Assembly: GCA_963575745.1 (NCBI GenBank)
Contig: CAUYUJ010003581.1
Span: 385,798 to 449,797 of the forward strand
DNA: 64,000 nucleotides
Source: Prorocentrum cordatum
Taxonomy: Eukaryota; Sar; Dinophyceae; Prorocentrales; Prorocentraceae
Reading direction: 5' to 3'
Position numbers and translations under genes: made by a program. Every line of letters begins with the position of its first letter. Positions within the stretch are counted from its first letter, which is position 1. Positions 23,128 through 31,972 of the stretch are shown here, piece by piece. Below the pieces are notes generated by a model, which saw only the letters and a list, made by a program, of their open reading frames with translations, had not been told where the DNA came from and did not search any database.

Positions 23128-24233
23128 TTGACAACGTTCAACAAAGCAAACACCGAAAACATCATGTATCCATAGAAAGCCACAGAGTAGACAGCATTCA
23201 TGTTCCCGAGTGGCTCTGCAGCTACCTCCCAATCGATGCCTCCCGAAATCGCCTTGAAGAGTGTTGCCATTGTCACGTAAAGGCTGCCGTAATACTTCAT
23301 CAACTGACTGTCCACGCCATGCGAAACCATGTAGTCACTTGCGCCGTCCGTGAAGAGAATCCCAAACGTCATGAGTATCATCGTCATGATCACAACGAAC
23401 GGCAACATCGGCATCAACGATCCACACAACACGGAAACCGTGATGCGCAAGTCACGGAAAAATACGAACGAGCGGAGAGCTCGAACGAATCGCACCACCC
23501 GTACGAGGCGGAGCACGCGCAGCAATGAGTACTTGGAGAACCAATCATCCCTGTTGTCTGTCAGGTAAGCGATCACCTCTACATTGGATCCGATCACGAC
23601 CACTACGTCGAACCAATTCCACTTGTACTCCGTCGTGATGAAGAACAGCGAGCCCTGAGCCAACACACGCAGAAAAACGTCGCAAGTGAACACTGCACAG
23701 AAAAAGAGCATGAACACGTCAAAATAATCCTCATGGGCTATGGCTGGTACCCGCTCAGCGGAATACTGAGTCTCCCAAGCGATGAGGAAAGCGTTGATGA
23801 TAATGGCAGCACCATTCGCCATCTCGTACCACGGCGAGAACACAAACCGCAACAGCCTCGCACGCCAGTCGCTGTCGCGCTTGGCCTTCTGCTCAAGCTT
23901 CATCGACGCCCTCAGCTGCGCCTTTCCCTTTTCTAGTCGGCGGCTCACCTTGGCCATCCTACCAACGGCTGATGGCGAAGACCTGAAGGTGTTGGCTGTC
24001 TGTTCGTCCTCGTCGCTGATGTCCGGCGGAGTGCCCTCGCCGAGGGCCTCCGCCATGCGGAGGTTTGGCCTCGGCGCCGTGGGCACCACGGGCGTCTCTG
24101 GGCTCCACTTGTCGTGGATCACTGGCGCAGGCAATCTGCTCACCCCGGCCTCCTCTCGGACATCCGCAGGAAGGGGGTGAGGGGGCCAGATGCAGAGCAC
24201 GAAAAAGGACAGGAGGAGGACGAGAAGGAACAT
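23128..24233 (-). CDS. Voltage-gated cation channel, six-transmembrane exon
   Basis: About 369 residues form one complete voltage-gated channel domain. Helix S1 is near residues 137-155, S2 168-188 and S3 207-224 (FDVVVVIGSNVEVIAYL). S4 at 236-255 (LLRVLRLVRVVRFVRALR) has six Arg at every third position. S5 is near 266-295, a pore loop TLFKAISGGIDW is near 324-335, and S6 (MMFSVFALLNVV) ends the exon. The one-domain 6-TM layout, followed by EF-hands in the next exon, fits protist single-domain Na+/Ca2+ channels that act as tetramers in a membrane. Ion selectivity is not determined. The N-terminal 20 hydrophobic residues before PLPADVREEAG may be a leader or translated intron, because the adjoining DNA is pyrimidine-rich. 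Coding past 23128 (NANCDACGEPPPP) is taken as intron. Confidence 0.85.
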
Positions 24234-24370
24234 GAGGAGGAGGAGGAGGAACTGAAAGAAACAAACACTGAACTGGGCTTACCACTCCCCCCCTCCTCCT
24301 CCTCCTCCTCCTCTTCCTCCTTTTCCTTCTCTTCCTCTTCCTCCTCCTCCTCCTCCTCATCCTCCATCCC
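24190..24370 (+). repeat. GGA and CCT trinucleotide runs
   Basis: A GGA run at 24210-24260 and a CCT run at 24293-24365 flank a short unique spacer upstream of the channel coding sequence. Confidence 0.85.
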
Positions 24371-24399
24371 TTTCCCTTATGAGTAACTCCTCCCCATCG

Positions 24400-24680
24400 C
24401 ACCCCCAGACGTGTCGGTAGGGCGGGTCGGGCATTTTGCCTGACACTTCCTCACCATTTATGATCATGAAGCTTGAGATTTGCAGCAGTTTTACGGGTGG
24501 AGGGCGGGTGGTTTTCAAAATGTGGCTCTCGCTTCAGCGCCGCGCGGATTCGTCTCAAAAGTTCGCAGCAGTTTCAAGGATGGAGGCGGGTCTTTGTCAA
24601 AGTGTGACTCTCGCCCTAGCGCCGCACGCGTTCGTCTTAAACATTTGCAGCAGTTTAAATGGTTTGCCACTGGAGATCTC
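24400..24680 (+). repeat. Composite dispersed repeat, copy 2
   Basis: The header CGTGTCGGTAGGGCGG...CATTTTGCCTGACACTTCCT...CATGAAGCTT is followed by about two and a half ~75-bp units (TTTTCAAAATGTGGCTCTCG, CGTCTCAAAAGTTCGCAGCA). It aligns with 11865-12370 and with the complement of 42440-42965, and directly follows a CCT array. Confidence 0.75.
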
Positions 24681-27060
24681 TACGTACGCAGACAGCTCGC
24701 TCCTGCACGGGAAATACCACGCGAACCAGAAGAGCGGGCTGATGCCATGCGCACGTCATGGCTGAGGGCCTGCTCATCCTTCGCTCGCACGGGCCCTTAA
24801 CCGAGAACGCAGGGATATCAGTCGGTAGCACGCGCGGAATCGCACCCAGTAGGTATGCCTGGCCCTGCAAACAGTGATTGTCGGAGCGGACGAAAGGTGG
24901 GAAAAGCACAGGGGTGACACGTAGCTGGTTTTCTAAGCGCTGCCTTGCACTGGAGGCGGACGCGTATCAAACAAAATGCCTGGCGGCGGGGAGCCGCATG
25001 CAACAAATTTCGTAATCCGCTTTCCCAACCCCGTTTCGAGCGATCCTAGTCGCCTGGTTTCCGGGTCAAGACTTGGGTCTCTGGCGGCAGTTCGGGACAA
25101 TGCGGGCACTCCTGGGAAGTTCTCAGCGAGGCGCAGCTGCAAGAGAGCATCCTGAGGCTGGAAAACAACCGAGAACCGACGAGAACACCGATCCGAGCTG
25201 GCGACCCAACCCGAGCTGACGACGACAGCGTAGAATCCCAGTCGCGACGTCCCGAGATTGCCGCAGTCCCGACGTGGCCTGATTGTGAGGGGCGTGGCTG
25301 CGAAGCGAAGCGAAGCCGCCAGAGGCGTGCGTGCTCCTCTGGGGAGCCCGCCCGTGCCCACTAGGGCATGGCGTGGAGGCCGCGGCCCCGACATGGAAGA
25401 CCTCCTGTTTGGGGCTTGCGAACCGTATGCCCGGTGGTGGCCAGTGGTTTCAGACAGGGGCGAGGCGTGGCCAGCGAGAGCCAGCAGCCCGCACGCCCGA
25501 GCCAGCAGGCACGGGCATGGCACCTCCTGCGCGGGCTTGGAGGTCAAGGCCCCGGTGCCCCCATGAGGTGGGCCTCAGGCGTGCATTCGGCTGGGGCACG
25601 GGCCGACTATGGGCAGCAGGGTGTTTGGTTCCCCGCGTTTCAGCCGCCTTCTCCTTTGGACGCGGCGGGGGGGGGGCAGCCAAAGGATGGCACCTCGTGC
25701 GCGAGCCTTGAGATCAAGGCCCCGATGCCCTAATAATGTGGGCCTCCTACATCTAATCGGGCTGCTGAAATAAGGAACGCTCAGCAAAGAACGGGGCCCC
25801 TCTTTGGCACCTAGAGGTCCTGGGTACGCGAAGAAGGCGAGGAACAACGCGGAATGGCCCAAGGAACAGCGAGCCCCTTCCGAACCCAAATCGGGGTCTA
25901 TGTCAGCGTTTTGGCTGTACTTTCGGCTGGGGCACGGGCTGACTATGGGACAGGGACAGCAAGGGGTTTGGTTCCCCGCACTTCAGCCGCCCGATCTTTT
26001 GGGCGCGGGGGGGTGAGCAGCCAAATGATGGCGTGGGCTGAACTCAACGCAGCCCGTGCAGGCGTGGAGGATCAAGGCTCACGTCACGCTCCGCGAGCGC
26101 CGCAGCATCGCCACGAACGTCGTTCGGCGACAGCGTGGAGGGACGAGGAGGCGGAGGAGGAGGAGGAGGAGGCGGAGGAGGAGGCGGCGGCGGCGGAGGA
26201 GGAGGAGGAGGAGAAGGAGGAGGAGGTGCTGGGTCGGGGCAGCCGGGCGGGACGGACGTAGAGCACGAGGCCAGCCACGCGAGGTGGGTGCAGAACTGCG
26301 GCCCCACCGTTCCGCGGCGGCTGGAGGCCCTTCCGTCGAGGCCGCAGTGGCGGGGTCGGACGCCCTGACAGAAGAAGGCGGAGGGCGGGTGTCGGGGTTC
26401 AGCGGGCGCGCCTGGTGAGGCACCAGCCTGTGATCCGCTGCACGTGCGCGTTCTGGCCCTCTCTGACCGACTTGCTTCGCCTCGTCGCTGCGCGCGAGCC
26501 CGCGACCGCCAGAAAGGATGTGTGTGTGTGTGTGCGCATGCTAAGCTCAGAGGATTTGCCATGGCCCCTGGACAGGGCAACGTCCCGTCCTTAGTAATGC
26601 GCCTGGCTCTTGGAATCATAAGTCTACCTCTGTGTCAATTAGCTAGCCCGCCTTGTGAAACACGAACCAGAGAGGAGGACGAAGGAAGGAGGGAGGAGGG
26701 AGTGTATGATAGAAAAGTGAGGAGGGAGAAGCAGGAAGGAGGAATAAACGAGAAGGATGAGGATAAGAGAGACGAGGGGAAGGGGATTATAAGCTTGAAG
26801 AGGGAGGTGGAGGAGGGAGGATGTGGGGAAGAATCTTGACTTTGGAATCCGTTCACAAATGCGCGGCTCGATCAGCCAGAGCGCTCATGGGCCGATCCTC
26901 ATTGAAGGAGCACCACGATGGCCCAGTGCGGATCTACACGATGGGCAAGACAGGCGCCCCAAAATCACGAGAAAGCCAACTCTGCACCTACACCGACCTT
27001 AGCTACTCCAATATTGTGCCCGCGATCGTTGTACACAGAAGACGAGCGCCTGCATAAATA
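24681..27060. repeat. GC-rich region with diverged direct repeats; no gene
   Basis: A segment containing TTCGGCTGGGGCACGGGC, GACTATGGG, GTTTGGTTCCCCGC and TTCAGCCGCC occurs at 25588-25690 and again at 25918-26033, and its neighbour (GGCACCTCNTGCGCG) also recurs. A GGA run is at 26140-26230 and a short TG run at 26519-26535. Open frames here lack motifs. Confidence 0.5.
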
Positions 27061-27200
27061 TGTGCTTTCGGAGGCCTGCGCAGATCTCTTGGATCGGCGC
27101 TTGCATCCCCGAGCTCGGCACCGCCCCTGACGTGCTTCACGCGCCAGGGGAGGGGGGTCCAGCGCCAACCGAATATGAATGTTCGTGTCCTTGCTTTTTC
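27060..27200. repeat. Diverged relative of the foldback element
   Basis: The left part (TTTCGGAGGCCTGCGCAGAT, CTCTTGGATCGGCGC) resembles the left arm of the palindrome at 7033-7194; the right arm is poorly preserved. Confidence 0.4.
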
Positions 27201-27537
27201 TTCCAGGGAAGGCGTGTTGACCCATCCTGGTCCGGGGGTGGGCCTGGCCCAGATCGGTGTACAGCCTAGGAACTGACCAAGGCATTTATCATTCAAGAAA
27301 CCTGGGCCAATTTCCCGGACGTTTCTTAAAGAACGCCTGGTTTTTTTTTCGTTCACGCTGGAAAGGCGAACGTGCTCAAGAAGCTGGGCCAGCTTTTCGG
27401 CGAGTTGGTTCAGAAGCGCCGGCGCAGCTTTTTTCGGGAGGAGGCTTCTTCATCAGACGCTCGACTGCAGGTGTTCAGTAGGTACTCCCACCCCACCGAC
27501 CCCCAAAAAGGCCGTAAGCATCGAGCCCCATGCTCTA

Positions 27538-27692
27538 GGTCGGGCATGTCCTCCTACGGGCGGATTTCGGAGGAAAATCAACAATAGCCGAAAAACGCTC
27601 AAAAATACTCTCAAAAGTTATAGAACAATTGTCCTCCGACTCTTTTGGCTACTTTCAAATTTTCCTCTTGTAGACGGACAGGCCCGACGTAA
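27538..27692. mobile_element. ~155-bp TIR element, copy 2, with 11-bp flanking direct repeat
   Basis: The left end GGTCGGGCATGTCCTCCTAC is the inverted counterpart of the right end (complement ACGTCGGGCCTGTCCGTCTAC). It has the same size and the same AT-rich, TTTTGGCT-bearing interior class as copy 1. The 11 bases CCCATGCTCTA occur directly on both sides (27527-27537 and 27693-27703). Confidence 0.75.
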
Positions 27693-27874
27693 CCCATGCT
27701 CTACACTTTCACCCTCAACTCTCGCAGCCGAAGGCAGCCACCCCTCGGCGGCCGCCCCCCTCCAGGTCCGCTGGCTCTGGGCCCCGTGGGCCAAAGGAGG
27801 CTGCCACCTCTCGGGGGGCCACCTCTTGCTCCCACCGCCTTTGATCGGTCGATTTTTTACAACCACTACCATAC

Positions 27875-27985
27875 GTAGGAGAGGGAGGAGGAGGAGGAGG
27901 AGGAGGAGGAGGAGGAGGAGGAGGAAGAGGAGAAGGAGGAGGCGGAGGAGGAGGAGGAGGAGGAGGAGGAAGAGGAGGACCTCCC
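27875..27985 (+). repeat. GGA trinucleotide microsatellite
   Basis: A (GGA)n run with few interruptions. Confidence 0.9.
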
Positions 27986-28179
27986 CATCCTCCATTCCCC
28001 AGCCGTCCTGCCCATAGCAGTGGTGGTGGAAGACTGGCCCATAAGCCTTCCTCGACCACGCGTAAGGTATGGCCCCCCGCATGGGCGACCTCCGGTGCGC
28101 GGTTCTCGGGGCGGGCGCGGGGAGGCCAACCCCGGGCGCGCAGGCCGCTGCCATCGCTCCATATCCGGCCATCTGGGGG

Positions 28180-28440
28180 CCCAGGTGTCACTCCAGCGAC
28201 AGGTCCCTCCAGCGAAGGGTCACTGCGGCGGAAGGTCACTCCAGCGAGAGGTCACTCCAGCGGAAGGTCACTCCAGCGGAAGGTCACTCCAGCGAAGGGT
28301 CACTCCAGCGGAAGGTCACTCCAGCGACAGGTCACTCCAGCGACAGGTCACTCCAGCGGAAGGGTCACTCCAGCGGAAGGTCAATCCAGCGACAGGTCAC
28401 TCAAGCGAAAGGTTAGTCCAGCGAAAGGTCACTCCAGCGA
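28180..28440 (+). repeat. 16-bp tandem repeat GGTCACTCCAGCGNAA
   Basis: About sixteen units of GGTCACTCCAGCG followed by ACA, GAA or AAA lie directly upstream of the first retroelement ORF. They could belong to the element's 5' terminal region, but no counterpart was found at the 3' side. Confidence 0.85.
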
Positions 28441-28627
28441 ATTAGTTGTTTGACCTAAACGGTTGGACCCCGCCCTCCCCAGTCGGCTTGGGTTTCTCCT
28501 CTCCCTGCTCCTGCCTCTGCTTGCCCTTTCCCCTTTTCCTCTCTCCCGCTCAAGCCTTCGGGGCTCGAAGCCCTGGAGCCGACCTCAGGAGGTCTGGGCG
28601 CCCGCGGCGCCCGGAAGCGTGCGTGCC

Positions 28628-29707
28628 ATGGCTGCCCGGCGCCCGGCGCTGGCAGGCGCGGCACGCGGGCTGGCCGCGCTGGTCACCAGCGCAGCCGCCT
28701 ACGACTGGCGCGGGCCCCTCAGCTCCGCTGTCGCCCGCGCCAGTTGGGGCCACCCGGCTGCGGCCCAGGAGGCCCCGTTCGGGTACACCGTGCCGTACTA
28801 CGACGACTCCGAGTACGGCATGGAGATCGGCGAGCACAAGGAGGAGGGTGGGGATGCAGGCAGCCCCCAGGCGCCGCCCGACAGTGGGCCGCCGGGAGCG
28901 CCGCCCCCGCCCCCAGCCCAGGCCGCCGGAGGAGTCGACAATGGCAGCGACCCCACCAAGGACCCGGGCAACGAGGAGTCTTGGGTGGGCGGCTGGGGTG
29001 TCTGGGCGCTGGGATTGAAGCCACTCCGTGAGGGCACCTGGGCCTGGCGCCTGAGTGGCATGGGCGGGGTCGCCTACGAGAAGCTTGACAGCCTTGGGAG
29101 CGCCTTCTCCACCCATGCCGAGACAGGCTGGCTGACCAAGGATGGTGGATGGTTCTTCTATGCTCTCGAGAAGCTGGGCCTGACGGTCTTCGGAGCCGCT
29201 TGGCCTGCCGTGGCATGGGCGTTCATCTTCTTGGCTTTCCTGGCGGTGCTGGCTTTCCTCACTCACATCTGTCGCACTCTACTGGCCCCCTGCGCAGCCG
29301 CCATCTGGCTGATCGGTCTACTGGCGCGGTGCACCAAGTGCCGCCGGCGAGAGCCTGGCGATGCAGATGCCGAAAGGTACCTGCCGCCGGCTCCGCCTGC
29401 CCTTACCCAGATCAATTGGATGGGGCCAGAGACCGGACCGGCCACGACCACGGAGTACTACAGCAAGAAGGTGAAGGGTCGTGGGACTGGGAGGCGACCT
29501 AACGACGTGCTGATCAAGATCGACGACCACGTGGCCCGGTTGAAGATCGACCTCTCGGAGCCCAAGCGGATCGACCGGAAGGGCCTCTGGATAGACTACC
29601 TGGGCGTGAAGGGGGCCAGCTCGCGCGCACTCCGTCAGAAGCTGGAGTCGCTCGAAGGCCGTTCCATTCACCTGTGCCGCAACCTGGTTTGTAGAGATCA
29701 ACCCTGA
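28628..29707 (+). CDS. Retroelement ORF1, membrane-protein-like
   Basis: The ATG at 28628 is preferred; the frame is open further upstream only from a TTG. About 359 residues. The N-terminus (MAARRPALAGAARGLAALVTSAAA) is signal-like, then comes an acidic and Pro-rich stretch (YYDDSEYGMEIGEHKEEGG). A hydrophobic block near residues 183-235 (VFGAAWPAVAWAFIFLAFLA through AAIWLIGLLARC) predicts two membrane segments, followed by a basic C-terminal part. I do not recognise a family. The frame ends in TGA at 29705; a +1 frame over 29690-29722 reads FVEINPEKFIVK and leads back into the next ORF, so two nearby compensating indels may have created this stop. Confidence 0.6.
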   Translation: MAARRPALAGAARGLAALVTSAAAYDWRGPLSSAVARASWGHPAAAQEAPFGYTVPYYDDSEYGMEIGEHKEEGGDAGSPQAPPDSGPPGAPPPPPAQAAGGVDNGSDPTKDPGNEESWVGGWGVWALGLKPLREGTWAWRLSGMGGVAYEKLDSLGSAFSTHAETGWLTKDGGWFFYALEKLGLTVFGAAWPAVAWAFIFLAFLAVLAFLTHICRTLLAPCAAAIWLIGLLARCTKCRRREPGDADAERYLPPAPPALTQINWMGPETGPATTTEYYSKKVKGRGTGRRPNDVLIKIDDHVARLKIDLSEPKRIDRKGLWIDYLGVKGASSRALRQKLESLEGRSIHLCRNLVCRDQP

Positions 29708-29722
29708 GAAGTTCATTGTAAA

Positions 29723-31972
29723 GAGTATGCTGCCTTGGATTCCGAGGCGATCGTGGACATCGGCTCCCACGCCAGGTTCACCTCCTGCCGGGGCGTCTTC
29801 CTGCTCTGGCGGACCGTCGCCGACCTGGGGAGGGGCATCTGGAAAGTTACCGTGTTCCTTTACTGCATCCTTTCCTGCGGTTGCTCCTTTTGCTGCCGGC
29901 GACGCCGCCGTCGCAAGACAGGCGCTGCGGAGCCAGGCGTTGCAGGGAGCATCGCAGAAGTTTTGGATCAGGAGTCAGAGTCGGAGGTGGAGGCCGAGGA
30001 CAAGCCATGTGAAGCTGTTCGGGTGGGTATCGTTCTACGTGGCGGCGCCCGCCCCTTGGCACCCGACGGTTGCAGGGGCGCCGCGGAGGCCGAGCCGACA
30101 ACCCTGCTCTTCGAAGACGGGCAAGCTTCAGACCCCCCGCCACCCAGTGACGGGCGGAATTCGTTCGCCCATCTCTGCGCACATCATGCCCAGGTTTACC
30201 GAGCATCTCGGTACCGTGATAAATGTTCGCAGGTGACTTGCTACCGCCAGGCAGTTGGCAACGCAGAGGGCGTACCACTATGTCTTCTTCATCTGGGTGG
30301 AGAAGCAGGTCGAGCAGTGCAGGCAGCCGCAGCCGTCCAGGGCCGCGGATTTTTCTCGAACCTGGGCTTGCGGCGTCGGACGGTTCGCAGTCGCAGCCCA
30401 CGGGCGCGCGAGCAGGGCATCCCAGTCAACGCAGCTCCCCCCGCAGACGGGGTACGGGGACCAGAGGGCCATCGCGGACAAGCAGCCCCTGGGCAACGCC
30501 GACGGGAGGCCTCAGCTTCGCCACGAGGCCCATCTGTTGGTGTCAGGTTTGAAGCGCCACCTTCTCCGAGGGTGCCCCTCCCGCGAGACGCCAGCCCTGC
30601 CCCCGACGAGGAGACCGAGCAAGGTGACCCTCTCGTACTACGTGTGCGAGTCCACTGGGCCGCCGGCCCGCAGTGGGTTATCTTCTTGGGGAAGTCCCGT
30701 CCAGGGGGAGGGCCCTCCGGAGATGGCAGCACGACTGTAGTAGACGTGGAGGAGCCGCACTGCAAAGACTACTCGGCGGAAGGCCAGGAGAACGTCTGCT
30801 TCACCCTCAAGACCGCGGGGATCGAGTACGCTCCCGTCGCCAGCGACCAGGGAAGGCTCCCCGCGGGCTACCTGGAGGAGCTCTTGTATCATCCACCACT
30901 CGGGGCCGAGGAAATGGGGATCGGGGTGCACGGCGTCGTCGTGAGCAGCACCATGTGGGAGAAGCTGCGTCCTTGGAACGGGGTCCCCGTCGGCGGGAAG
31001 ACCAAGCGTATCGGCCGCCCTGAGTGGGCTCAGCTTCGGGCCCGCGGGGATTTGCTCGTGTACCGGCATCCAGCGGGCACCTCAGGTGATACCCCCGGAG
31101 TACCACAGCCCACCTCCGACGAGCTGGACACGCAACTCAAGAAGCATTGGGCGAAACTTGATCGCAGCAGTTCCCCCAAGCCCCCATTCGGCGTCGGGTG
31201 GGGCCTGGGCGAGGAGGGTGATCTGGCCTCCTCAGTCCCTCGGCGCTCTTCCCGCAGTCCGGCGGGGAAGGACCACGAAGAGGAGAACACCGGGGAGGCT
31301 ATGCTGGGGCTGTACCTCGCCGCTCACGAAGAAGGATCGGACGACGCCTCGGCGCTACAGAGCGTGGCGGCAGGATACGACGAGGACATCACCGTGGTCT
31401 TGGGGCATCTCATCAAGTACACCAGGCGTCTCATGCGCAGCAGCGGGACCGAGGAGCGGGCCAAGTACCAGGCGCACATCGACAGGTGGGAAAGAAAGTT
31501 GGAGCGGGTTCGAGCCGAGAAAGATGAAGGGGTGAACCCACCCCTCGCTAGTGGCCTCTTGAAGCTAGACGCCGAGCGCAAGCCCGACGCCAGCCAAGAG
31601 CCCAGCCAACCTGGAGTTCCCCCTGGGCTGGACGCCGCCACGAGCGCTCCGCCATTGCCGCCGCCGGCTACCCCGCCTGGCGTGCGCGTGCCGGGAGCGA
31701 CTCGCTTGTCCCCGCCAGGTTTGATGCCCGGCCTTGTACCGAATCTCGGGCAGATGTTCACTAACCGGAGCGCCTACGGCCACGGCTGGTTAAAACCCCG
31801 GGGCAACCCGATCGTAGGTACGCCGCAGGAGCCGGAGAAGGTGAACCCTCAGCCGCTTTCTCCACCTACGCGCAAGTCCTCCAGAACGGTCAAGAACAGC
31901 AGCACCTGGACAATATGCGGCTGCTGCAGGCGGTGGACAGCCTCCGCAGGTCCGGTGAGGAAGAGAAGGTAG
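29723..31972 (+). CDS. Retroelement ORF2, gag-like N-part
   Basis: It is in the same frame as ORF1 and open from about 29708; no ATG is near the start, so translation probably continues from ORF1. It begins EYAALDSEAIVDIGSHARFTS and contains a hydrophobic WKVTVFLYCILSCGCSFCC segment followed by an Arg run, then a Cys/His-rich block (CAHHAQVYRASRYRDKCSQV...CLLH) that could bind zinc. A long Pro/Ser/Arg-rich middle and a helical C-terminal part (LGHLIKYTRRLMRSSGTEERAKYQAHIDRWERKLERVRAEKDEG) follow. It overlaps the next ORF by 58 bases in a -1 frame. The function is inferred only from position ahead of pol. Confidence 0.55.
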   Translation, partial: EYAALDSEAIVDIGSHARFTSCRGVFLLWRTVADLGRGIWKVTVFLYCILSCGCSFCCRRRRRRKTGAAEPGVAGSIAEVLDQESESEVEAEDKPCEAVRVGIVLRGGARPLAPDGCRGAAEAEPTTLLFEDGQASDPPPPSDGRNSFAHLCAHHAQVYRASRYRDKCSQVTCYRQAVGNAEGVPLCLLHLGGEAGRAVQAAAAVQGRGFFSNLGLRRRTVRSRSPRAREQGIPVNAAPPADGVRGPEGHRGQAAPGQRRREASASPRGPSVGVRFEAPPSPRVPLPRDASPAPDEETEQGDPLVLRVRVHWAAGPQWVIFLGKSRPGGGPSGDGSTTVVDVEEPHCKDYSAEGQENVCFTLKTAGIEYAPVASDQGRLPAGYLEELLYHPPLGAEEMGIGVHGVVVSSTMWEKLRPWNGVPVGGKTKRIGRPEWAQLRARGDLLVYRHPAGTSGDTPGVPQPTSDELDTQLKKHWAKLDRSSSPKPPFGVGWGLGEEGDLASSVPRRSSRSPAGKDHEEENTGEAMLGLYLAAHEEGSDDASALQSVAAGYDEDITVVLGHLIKYTRRLMRSSGTEERAKYQAHIDRWERKLERVRAEKDEGVNPPLASGLLKLDAERKPDASQEPSQPGVPPGLDAATSAPPLPPPATPPGVRVPGATRLSPPGLMPGLVPNLGQMFTNRSAYGHGWLKPRGNPIVGTPQEPEKVNPQPLSPPTRKSSRTVKNSSTWTICGCCRRWTASAGPVRKRR

